Positions 47,423 through 59,400 of a stretch of 64,000 nt of DNA are shown in pieces. Numbering within the stretch: position 1 is the first letter of the stretch; each line of letters begins with the position of its first letter. Source of the stretch: Maniola hyperantus (taxonomy: Eukaryota > Arthropoda > Insecta > Lepidoptera > Nymphalidae); the NCBI RefSeq assembly GCF_902806685.2, contig NC_048550.1:10025383-10089382 (forward strand), written 5' to 3'. The notes beneath the pieces were generated by a model. It did no database searches. It worked only from the letters and a program-made list of their open reading frames with translations, and had not been told where the DNA came from. The position numbers and the translations under genes were made by a program.

Positions 47423-47498
47423 ATGCGGCGAGCGCCGCTCGCGCAGCCCGCCGCCGTCGCTCTTGCGCTCTCCGTGCTGCTGCGGTTCGTTGATGCCG
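47423..47498 (+). CDS. FN3 gene coding exon 1 (signal peptide)
   Basis: This exon lies in a short CpG-rich island that stands out from AT-rich surroundings. The chosen ATG (G at -3) opens a classic signal peptide of 25 residues ending in VDA, and the exon stops after the first base of codon 26 at a GTTTGT donor. An acceptor-like TTGTTTCAG ends at 47387, so a 5' UTR exon may lie upstream. Two earlier ATGs (47395 and 47400) are out of frame. The start was chosen because only this frame gives a secretory leader and joins exon 2 in phase. Confidence 0.7.
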
Positions 47499-50400
47499 GT
47501 TTGTATTCTGCTAAATTATAGAGTCGCTTGCACTAGAAACTAACATTGGTACTGATTCTGAGCACAACTAAATTTTAGAGCATTCGCATCCTCTTCTTAC
47601 TAATATAATATGATAAGGATAGACATAGTTTGACAGGTTTACGTTTAATTTAGAACCGTCAGATCTCGTGACTTTAGCTGCCAATCGCGAGCGTTGTATC
47701 GTTTAAACTTGTAGCGTGTACTAAAATTTAGAGCCTTTAAATGTAAAATTCATGTTCCGTCCTTTTTTAGCAATATAAAAAGAAGAGGATGCAGATACTC
47801 TAAATTTAGTTTAGCGAAAAACAACAGAATCAATGCCTTTGTTACCTTAAGCGTAACCTATAATTATTATGCCTACTGAAAGACTTGGTTGTTAATGCTT
47901 TCTGTTTTTGTTGCTACGCTGGTTTTGATTATTTTCTGTGCTGCTGTGGTTCGTTGATGAGGCCTTGTATTCTGCTAATTATAGAGCCGCTTGCACTAGA
48001 AACTACTTATATTGGTACCTTAAAAGAAATCTATAAGCATATTGAAAAACTTGGTTGCTAATACTTTTTGTTGCCACGGCAAATTTAAATTAATGAAGTA
48101 AATTTTAAATTCTTGTGAATTTTTCATAATTCAAAGAAAATTTTATGATTGATTTTGAATTAAAAAAAGTCACTCATCCTGTATACGTACGTATAAGCAT
48201 TACAATATCGTAATAATCCCCCTTTTCATAATATATAATTTTTTTATTCACAAAATGTAAGTCATTAAGTAGGGCAAGTAATTATAGTATTGTTGACATA
48301 ATTTTAATTATGCGCAACTGATATTTATTTGTTTTATTAATTATTGAAAGTCGATGGGACTCAAAATTGAATAAATTGGTAATGGAAATTTCACTGCAGC
48401 TCTCATTTTATGGAAATGCTATTGTAACGGATAATTGGAAATTGGAGAGTGATTGATTTTCCGGGGTTTCATATTTTGGTTATTTTTTTGTGAATTTTCT
48501 TTGCGAATAAATCCATACTAATATTATTAATGGGAAAGTATCTTTGTCTGTAAGCTGTGATAGCCTAGTGGTTAGGAGGTCCGCCTTCTAATCGGAGGTT
48601 GAAGGTTCGATCCCGGGCACACACCTCTAACTTTTCGGAGTTATGTATTTTTAAGGATCTACTGCTAGATTAGCCACTCGAGTATCGAACCTACCAGTGT
48701 GTGACTAAGCTTCAGGTTATATATAATATCTGTCCCGGCTTTGCTCACGTGTTTAGTCGGGCTAACGTCGACTAAACACGTGAGTAAATATTATATATAA
48801 TGGAAATCACTCACGATAGTTTAAAAGCTTCAGGATTTTGCAGGTTCAATGGGTCCAGGCGTGCCCGAGAATATAACTGTGACGTTCTTGAACCCAACCA
48901 CAGTGCGTGTCTCGTGGTCAACCACGGCGGACTTGGTCGAGAAGTATGACGTCACGTATAAGCCTTCAGACGCTAGGTAAGATGTTTTGCTACTTCAGTT
49001 CGTTGTTTGGGCTAAACATGAACCGACTATGTAAAGATAAATTGAATTAAATTCTTTTTATATATAGGTATAGATAAATAATAATTGTACCTGTACGTTA
49101 CCTATTCTGTTTTTTTTTTTTTTCAGTGTTTGAGTTTATTGAGGTCCAATTTCGTATTGGAATTTTTTTATATGCCAAAATACTTTTAGGTAAAAAAAAG
49201 TAGAGACTGTCTCAGTGCAATGTAGTCGGTTGGTGTTTAGTTGATTTTGTACCGTTGCTTTTCTGTCACCTTTAATCATTTTCTGTGTTAACTTTCTACA
49301 AAAATACTACTTAACAAGAATAATATTTTATCATTTTCTGTGTTTTTTAACTTTCTATAGAAATACCTACTACTTAACATGAATTAAATTATATTATGGA
49401 TACACATCTTTTTAACATTCCAGCATTTACTAATACACCATATTATTTTGTTTATACTTAATACAATATTTAAGCCTAACTCGGTTTTATATTGTTACAC
49501 TAAGTTTTATAGGTGTTCAGGGGTATCTAAAATCGTAGCTAGCTATCTAATCTACAAAAAATGCCAGCATAATTTTTTTCTCTGCACTTATTCCAAATAT
49601 TCTATTAGTTTGTATTAACTACAACACCTATATTATAAGCTATTTAAGTTCGTAAAACTAAGTTTGAATTTACACTATCAAGTATATTATGTTACTATAG
49701 GAGAGAGTTGCAAGTTGCTTCTTCGAACTCTATAATCGATGACCCGTATGACCTCTTTCCCTCTACTCTCTTAGGTTGTGCATTATTTATGAAATATCTA
49801 AAAATATCGAACAATGTATATTTTCCGTTTGTAATATGCAAGAACGCTTTTATACCCATTAAGATACTTTTAGTAGTAGTAGTTTTTTTTTCCAAAAAAC
49901 TTAGACACTTGACAATGATTTCAAAATACCTATTCAATGAGGTATCACTCGAGGGTTGCATTTTTTTCGGCTCTCACTATTTATGTTTCAGTAGGTACAA
50001 CGGGACAACATTTACGAAAAATTCCCGTTGAGTCACAGTGTTACTCACGGGAGTGTGATTCAACATTTTAATTACATAGTAAAATCTGTGATCGCTGCAC
50101 ATATTATATTACTGTAGGACTGTGCTGAGTTTGTGAGTGCTGAAATGGCATACAGACAGATAGACAGTGGACACACGGACCTGACGAAACTATAAGAGTT
50201 TCTCGCCAAGGTTTAGATAGCGGAACTTATTTTATGACGTGGAATCTTGCACAGATGTGCATTGTACAAGTTAATACGGTTTTCAGAAATCAGAACCATA
50301 GCTTTATACAGGCTGTAACCAAAACGCTAGCAAAAACTTAGCGTTATTGTTATACTACCTAAACACAATCCAATACCAATAACCATTTGCCTCATTTTGT

Positions 50401-53400
50401 AGTTTTAGCGATTTAGTATTTTTCAAACTAGCATTGTATCGCGTGTAAAACTCGTGTCAATGCCCCACCTACAACGCGGCATTGACTCCGAGTGGCCTAC
50501 TTACGCAACGTTCGTTGACCTCTAGCGTCATTCAGATGTTTTATTTGCAATATATCGTGAAATATTTTTTCGCGTTTTTTTGTGGTATCATAATATCAGT
50601 AATCATTAGTAAGTATTATCACCTGTCTTCGTTTTTGCTAGCATTCTGGTTACACCCTGTATTATGAAATTATGTTGATGACGTATATGTAATACAATGC
50701 CTTGTAGTAAATAGGTACAGGAGATGGTAATGCAGAGCAGATGCAAGTGACGTTATTCACGTTGAAACATGAAGCTTATCTGTCTAATGAAATTGTCTCC
50801 TAAGAGGGTAGTAGAGTGACGTAGAAATCCATTTTGTGTTATGTCTGTATCATGCAACTGGATATATGGAATATCTAATAAATTCACAAGTTGATACAAC
50901 ATAGTTGCCTCTTGTCGACCTCCCTGGTGCACTAGAAAATACTAATTATTATTAGTTCAGGACCACAATTTTTTTGTGTGTAATATAACCACAAATTCAC
51001 GGTTTTCTGAAAGACCTACCAACCTGCCAAATTTCATGATTCAACGGGAGGTATCATGTAGGTTTCTTGACAGACCGACATACAGACAGACCACAAAGTG
51101 ATCCTATAAGGGTTCCGTTTTTCCTTTTGAGGTACGGAACCCTGATATATAAAAACTGGCGCAACACGTCCCAACATCGCGTTACCGATGTCGCAAGCCA
51201 AAAACAGTACCTATAAAGCCAGGGAAAACATTCTAAAATGGGGCTATCATGTCAACTTGTAATCTCGATAATAGCTGACATCATTATGCTAAGCGGGTTC
51301 GGCGAATAAACACGATTATTCATTGTATACCAGTTGATAAATCAATGCAGTCTATTTGTAGGCTTACTTGAATATACGCTTTAGCAAATTACAGTGTAAG
51401 GCTCAGTTCTGACGTGCGGAAACGCTTGAATGCACACAGTTTTGTTTAGTGAATATGCGGTTGAGCTGCAGGTTAAAGGTGACGGTAGATCCACACAAAA
51501 CAAGTAGTCTAACCTGAAGTTGCGGTTTCCACAAATTGCACAGGTCATGGACTAAATCGGTTTTAAATAATGCCAGCTGGGATCTGTTTTTGTACAATGC
51601 ACACTCATGTTCAGATTAGACTACTTATTTTGTGCGCACTGTACACATAAATAGGTACAACTAACTGCGCGGTTAAATGCGAAAGTGTATTTATTTGATG
51701 ATTTCACGGTTTTTCTTTCGATCACACTATAACAGAGCAACGGATCGATATTCTTTTTTGCATGGACAGAAAATGACATGGTCACTTTTTATTGGGGAAA
51801 ATCAAAGAGTTCCCATGCTATTTGTAAAAACCTAAATTCACGCAGACAAAGGTGCGGGCATAGGCTATTAAACAAAATACTATTATGATTCCGATAGCTT
51901 CCCTAAATGAAATTCGCACGGTTGGTCCATGCGGTTTTGGCAGTATCTGAACTAACCCTAAATTTCGTATACTACTAAATTGCATGGCTTCATGTTAAGG
52001 AGTCGTGCGATAAATGTGATTGATTACTTTGAGTATTGCGTGAAAGAAAATAATTAATTATTATCAAATTAACATAAGCTTTACATGAGCAATGATATTA
52101 TGTATTTAGTACTTACCTGAACATTTATACGACGTGATTAAAAAACTAAAAACAAACGACTCGACTAAGAGTACGATTTCGATTCTCGAGTTTAATTAAC
52201 TTTAGAATCTGTAGATGGTAGTGATAAAAACTCTGACAGCTGGCTTAGTGTGCTCTCCAAGATTCGTAAGTCATATTCGGACTTTCTAATACCGGCTTCC
52301 TACGGTGCGTGATATTGCGGACGGACGCGAACCAGTCCGCACCGACGCGACGCGACGTAGTGCCGACGCGTCCTTTGCGATGCGTCCGATCCGCGGGTGA
52401 CAAAATGGCTTCGAATCTCAAGACCCACACAGGCTGACACGCAGCGTGTGACGCACCACGGCGCGTGGGTGTCTGTGCGTGATAATCCGCTGAATCACGC
52501 ACCGTGGGAAGCCAGTATAAGGCGTTTATAGACAGTGTTACTGTCTATGGATACACGCACTGTCGCATCCTGGCCACACCACCTCAGAAAGTATATTTTT
52601 AGTATCCATACTATCAATACTAATCCATACTAATATTATAATAGCGAAATTGTGTCTGTCTATCCATCTGCTAGCTTTTCACGGTCAATCCGTTTAACTG
52701 ATTTTGACTGAGGAAGCTTGCATCCCGGGGACATAATTGATTATATAGACTACTTTTGGACCGGGAAATCTTAAGAGTTTCCACAGAATTTAAAAAATCT
52801 ATACCTACCCACGTAGACGTATCACCTAGTGAGTACATAAATACTCAACTAGATAAGTCAATAACATTATGTAGCAACCTACGCAAAAGTAAATAGATAG
52901 GTACTAATTAAAAGTAATTAAACATAACTACGCTCTAAATAATTCAAATACCAAGCTATTAAGCTAAAATTAACTTAACCTACTCGATGACATGTTGAAA
53001 CAAACAAGATGTCAAAATACTTTTACATCGTTTACATAAATGTAAAACATGCCTAATGGACAAAGCACATGCAATACTTTAGTATCGGCGATAAGAGACT
53101 TAACTATAGATACCTACTCACTGCAAAAGTCCCCACGGAATTTTTAATAACCTAAACCCTCGCGAATAAATTCGCGGGCATTAATATAGGTAATGCTGAA
53201 ATCATTATTTGCTACGTCGTAGCGTGCAGTACGCGGCAGAAAGTAATGTAGGCCATTACAATTACATTTCGGTTTTGTAGAGCGTTGTCTCTGTCACTCA
53301 TACCTATATGACGTTTTGTCGGTCTCAACGACAGAGACAATGCTCTACAAATCTGCTATCTCCTTCTAAAGGTCGATGTACATTACTTTCTGCCGCGTAG

Positions 53401-56400
53401 GCACTGTAGGTAGGAACGTTACATAAACGACACCAGTACCAAAACCCGACAGAATATTATTATTGTGTTGAATTCGGTATTTGCAGTACGCGTTGTTGGA
53501 AATTCCCGACTCAAATATTTGTAACAATCCTTACACGTGAAATTCAGCACTAGAAACAATTCTGAACTAATGTCACTGCTTAGCAACCATACAGTCGGAC
53601 AATAAAGCAATTTTATGAAGCTCGTCACTCTGTGAAGCACGAGTAGTTGCTATCCTATCGAGCGCTGCATTTTGAAGCCTTCTTATAGGTCCTTGCATGT
53701 TTTACAACTTAAAACTGCACGCATTCCCTATGATAACGTATTGTTGTTTTTTGAGGGTGTTTTATGCTAAAATATGGCAAATGGGTCCTCGGACCATGTC
53801 ATAAAGCCTACTTTAATAGATAGTTTATTAAATGAGTTGTGCTCATGATGATGTTGGTATTTTTTATGTGTCGCGAGCTGTTGAAGTATGTATTTCGAAA
53901 TTAAGTAGGTACATTAAGAGCCAGCAATATTGAAAATATTATGTTAGATGAAAAACCCTTTTATTAAAGGTTATCATTAGGTATGTACAAAAATTATCAA
54001 TTTTTGAAAAGGTGGAAATTTTACCTACTTGGGTAAAAGGATAGAGTCAAGTGTATTTGAATTGTTTAAAAATATAGCAGTATGACAGCGTAGCCTAGCT
54101 TAGAGACTAGTTTGATGCTCAAATTGTCTACATATTTGTAAGCGAGCCATAATTCTTTGCGTAATTTATGTTTCTGAACTGTTCTATCGCTAAGTTATTT
54201 TCCGTAAGGCAGTATGAGTACCCTACGATTAAAGTGATTGCCCAACTGTATGATCGCTAAACTATGAAAGTAGATACAATGGCCAGTTATGATGTGAGCG
54301 TGAAATATTCATCTAGCGTCTCTTAAATGGCCGGGCGTTTTGTGAGGGAGACGTTTTGAATGAGAGCTGCTTTGCTCGCTTTCAACGCAAAAGGGGAGGA
54401 TTATAGAACGGGTCGAGACTGTCGATTATAGATGCCACTGCCACTGAGATAAGCTTGGAAGGTTTGAACGAGTGAATTTTATTTAATTGCCCGACTGTAT
54501 GATCTCTAAACTATGTCAGTACAATGGCCAGTTATGATGTGAGCGTGAAATATTCATCAAGCGTCTCTTAAATGACCGGGCGTTTTGTGAGAGAAACGTT
54601 TTGAATAAGAACTGCTTAACTCAATTTCAACGCAAAAGGGGAGGATTATAGAACGGGTAATGATTAAAATTGTGACTACACTTTGGTAGCCAAAATTGAA
54701 TAACATCAGATCAGATTTCTAATCAGATCAAACTGGATTAATCCAGGTTTCATCATCATCTTGAGAAACTCGGCTCACTATAGAGCACGGGCCTCCTCTC
54801 AGAGTGGGGGACGGGACACGGGTCTAAGGAGACCCGTGTTTGCCAATCTGCGCTTCTTGGCCAGCCTGGAAGGCCAAGCTGGCCAAGTGCAGATTGGCAA
54901 ACTTCACACACCTTTGAGAACACTATAAAGAACTCTCAGGCATGCAGGTTCCCTTACGATGTTTTCCTGCACCGTTGAAGTATGTGATACTTAAAACGCA
55001 CATAGCTCCGAAAAGTTAGAGGTGTGTGCCCGGGATCGAACCCCCGACCTCCGATCAGAAGGTGGACGTCCTAATCACTAGGCTATCACAACTTTTCTCG
55101 TTGATTAGAAACTATGTAGTTATGTACCTAATACATAATTAATTATGTACGTATGTAATAAATATACTTGGTAAGAGCGAGTGTAGTAATTATGTTGAAT
55201 CCAAGGTACAAATCCCTTCTCTCTTGTGAGAAAAATGGTGTATGCGTAGACATGGCAATGCCACTGGGGATTTTTATATTATGACCCTGTGGAATAATTA
55301 AAGGTTGATGATCATGATGACGACTGGCATATTTTGCTTTATCCTCCATGAACTGTTAGGATTATGTTTGAACTAGAAAACATCACACCTTGAGTCTTGA
55401 CTTGAATACAAAATTCACTTTATAGTGACAGCTACACACCACATTGCTTGATCACCTACCCTATGGTAGGTACATTAGTATGTTTGGTTCCGGTACTTTT
55501 TGTTTAGCCCCTCGGCAGCCGCGCTGTATTATTTAGCGAAAACCAAAGGGACTCGTTTAATGGACTCCACTATGAGGGGAGTAAAAAGATTAGATTTCTT
55601 ATCGCACAAAAAATCTAACCATGGAACGTACGAGACTGCCACTGGGATAAGCCTGGATGTTTTCAGACGGGTGAATTTATAAAATTAAAAAGTTTTATTA
55701 TTCTGTTCGCCATTCAACTCCCTAGAAGGTTTTTAATTTGACTGTATTTTAACAGGAATTTATTTGTAACTAGATAATGCCCACGACTTCGTCCGCGTGG
55801 ATTTAGGTTTTTAAAAATCCTGTGGGAACTCTTTAGTTTCCGGGATAAAAAGTAGCCTATGTCCTTCCCCGGGATGTAACCTACCTCTGTACCTAATTTC
55901 ATCTTTGGTTGAACTGTTGGGCCGTGAAAAGCTAGCAGACAGACAGACAGATACCCTTTCGCATTTATAATATTAAGTAGGGATGTGCTCCAAAAAACCG
56001 AAAGATCGACGGTTCAAACCCCGCCTGTTGCACTATTGTCGTACCTACTCCTAGCACAAGCCTGACACTTAGTTGGAGAGGAAAGGGGAATATTAGTCAT
56101 TTAACATGGCTAATATTCTTTAAATAAAACATGAAGTTTTCGCTTCAAGAAATTATATTTTCCTGCTCGTTTCGATTTCCATCTTCTTTCCCCTTCTATC
56201 CCCAGCTTGTTAGTAGAAAACAACGAAATTGACTCATGGTACGTTAGTTACAGAGTGGTGCTGGAGGTGGCTGGCAACTCGGACGCAGTGATCCTCAGCG
56301 GGTTAGAAGCAGATACGCAATATCAAGTGACTGTTGCCGCTCTCTGGGGTGGCCACAAGTATAGAAGCAGGCCTATTGTCTTCCGCACGCTGGGTAAGTG

Positions 56401-59400
56401 GTTATTTTTTAAATTATTTTCACTTTGCATTTAAGTTTTCAGTCGAGTGTTATACCTACAAGCTAGATCAATCTATTTTTGTCCACTGCTGGGCATATAC
56501 CTGTCACAGCTCACCACACATTTCACGTCAAGGCAAGGGCCGCCATCTTCTTCATAGAAGCGACTACTCGTTGTTGGGTGGAGCGTAAAATTGTGCGGTT
56601 TCCGTAGATGACAGAACAAAACGTTACCTGTGCGGTCGTGTCACCCTTTCCCTCTAACCGCACCTCACATCGAGAGAGGCCGGGTGAATTAATTTTTCTA
56701 TAGATACAAGATTTTTTAGTGAAAACGGAAAGTGAAAATTTCAAATCGACGTTTGGAATTACGCCCATTTTTTTACACAAATTTAAGACATTTGAAATGA
56801 TTATGAAATAAAGTGTGAAATGAATTTTCCAGTTTTCTAGTTTAATATACCTATAGTTTATTTACGCACGAAGTTACTTCAAAATTTGCCCTTAAATAGA
56901 GATTTTTCAAGGGCCATAATCTTTGAAATAAATACAATTTTACTATATTAATTATTTTATTACATAGATGAATTGATTGATTAATTGGCTTAGTTTATCA
57001 AGAGATAAATCGAGAAATGGCTTAGTTATAGATCTAGGACAATAAAGAATAGAATAATAGGCGTAATACATTTGTATGGAGAAGCGCGTAAGAAGGGCTA
57101 TCAGTCTAAACTTTAGACGCGCAACGGGGGTGACTTCTAGTTCTTTAGACTCTAAAGAACTAGAAGTCACCCCCGTTTCGCTTGCCGGTGCGCGTTCTAC
57201 TCCAGAACACGCATCACCAACAGGCATCAGTTTTGCGTCAGAAAATATTTTATGCTTATCAATTTTTTCTTCGAAATTATTCACCATCGACAACTTATTT
57301 TGAAATTTTCTAATAGGTTACATAGACACGTACCAACAAACGTATAATCCAGTAAATATTTAATAGTCAGTGGCAAAGCGTGGGTAATTTTCCTGTAACT
57401 GCTCAAGGCTTGTCATTTTCACAGCTGTGTCAACATGCGCCAGCGTGCCGTCACGTGTATTCGAGTATTCGTGGTGTATTAGTGGTGTACTCGTTGTGTA
57501 TCCGTGTACTCCCTTTCGCTTTTGTTTCGCGTTTCGCATACAAAAGCAATGGATAGTGAGGTACCTACATGCAACCGGAATATTAATACATAATACCACG
57601 AGGCCGAGTTTAGAAGACTGTCGCTAATTACGAAGTTTTGCGATCAAAGTCAAAGTGAAATCATTACTTCAAATTAGTTGCTATTGTACTCTTCCTGATT
57701 GTCAATTGCTGAATTTGATTTGCAATACAATGATGAAGTAGTGATAATTAATTACGTAAGCTTGAAATTAACTTAGGTAACTAGCCACGGCCGAAGCCTT
57801 TCACCAGATCAGACCAGAGAAAATTAAGAAATTACAAAATCCCAAATCGGGAATCAAACCCGGGACCTCCTACTAATAAGACCACAGCGCTCACCATAAC
57901 TGCGCTAGGGAGGTCAACAAAAATAATAAGCTAAATTTGATCATCGTAATACCTGCTTTGTACCAGGGACAGACAAAGCTGCTTTTCTCGTACTCATCAA
58001 CATAAACCGCTTGAGTTACTAAAGTTAATTTACGAGCTGTACCCGTAGTATAAGATTTTACATCTCACCAAACGTTGCTAGAATTCGAGAATCGAAACAC
58101 AATAACATCAAAGTAAAATGGACCTAAAGAGCCTTGAATTGAAGTCAAAAATTCAATGCCACTGATTTTAATTTCGCAAGGTTTCCGCTTGGAGCGCTCG
58201 CTGTAGATGTGTAGACAAACTTGAGCTTTAAAATTAGGCAATTAAGATCCAGTTTACTATAACGCAGAAGTGTTTCGACTCTGGAATTCTAGCAACGTTT
58301 GGTGTGACGTACAATCTTATACTACGGGTACTGAACCCATCTTCTAACATAACTTGCGTATTTACATAGTATGCAGTATAGCACGAAATCACTACCCCTA
58401 TTATAAATGCGAAAGTGTGTTTGTTAGTTGGTTTGTCTTTCTATCACGTCGCAACGGAGCAACGGGTCGACGTGATTTTTTGCATAGGTATAGTTTAAGA
58501 CCTGGAGAGTGACATAGGCTACTTTTTATCCCGGAAAAATCAAAGAGTTTCTAAGGAATTTTTAAAAACCTAAATCCACGCGTACGAAGTCGCGACCATC
58601 AGCTAGTCTGTAATATGTGAAAATGGATTTGATCTGTAAAAAGTTCTTCTCAAATAGATCTGCAAATAGTTCCTTAATGTTATGCTAGTCTTAGTCTATC
58701 TTCAGAGATTAAATCACAATAACAAAAAGTAGAATGGGTCGCCTGTTTATACTAGTATCTAAGATCATCTACTGATATTATTCATTCCTCATCTACCAAA
58801 ACAATAAATTTAGGTACATGGTACGATATTTTGTAACATTCTAAAACGTAATTTGGGGCTATTCGAACGTTCTAAAACTAGTTAAACTCGACGCTAATTG
58901 TGATCGCAGGTAGTCGTGCGGATATCCCAATTTAGGTACACGCGAGTGATTTAGGTAATGAATAATGAAATATGCTAATCTTTAATCTCGCCCTGCGTAG
59001 TGGGCGATTTTAAAGCAAACCTAGATGATGCCCGCGTCTATATAAAATAATAAAACTTTCTTTCGCCAGAAAATGGCGACAGTATGCAATATGAAACTTC
59101 TCATACAAATTTAATATTAGGTATGCTATTAACTGAAACTATCCTGAGTTGTAGAGTAAATCTAACTAGTTCGTTTGTCGACATGAATTTGCATGCAAAA
59201 ATTTATGGTTGAAGAATTCTACCGTGGAACGTAAACAAAAATAGGAATGTAACGAATGAAACGGTAAAAATGTATAGCCAAGCCCAATCTACTCAAATAT
59301 AGCTTATTTTATACTAGCTTATGCTCGCGACTTCGTTCGCGTGGGCTACACAAATTTTAAACCCCTATTTCACCCCCTTAGGGTTGAATTTTCTAAAATC

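Noticed and set aside
47328..47543. 71-residue frame through exon 1 in a different reading frame
   Set aside because: It runs into intron sequence and gives Arg/Ser/Pro/Cys-rich low-complexity protein; the ATG at 47423 gives a signal peptide that splices in phase to FN3.
52245..52502. 85-residue minus-strand open frame
   Set aside because: It lies almost entirely in the CpG-rich TAA-flanked MITE at 52290-52517.
56952..57303. Facing open frames on both strands
   Set aside because: The perfect hairpin at 57124-57176 makes both strands similar; no domain or splice evidence.
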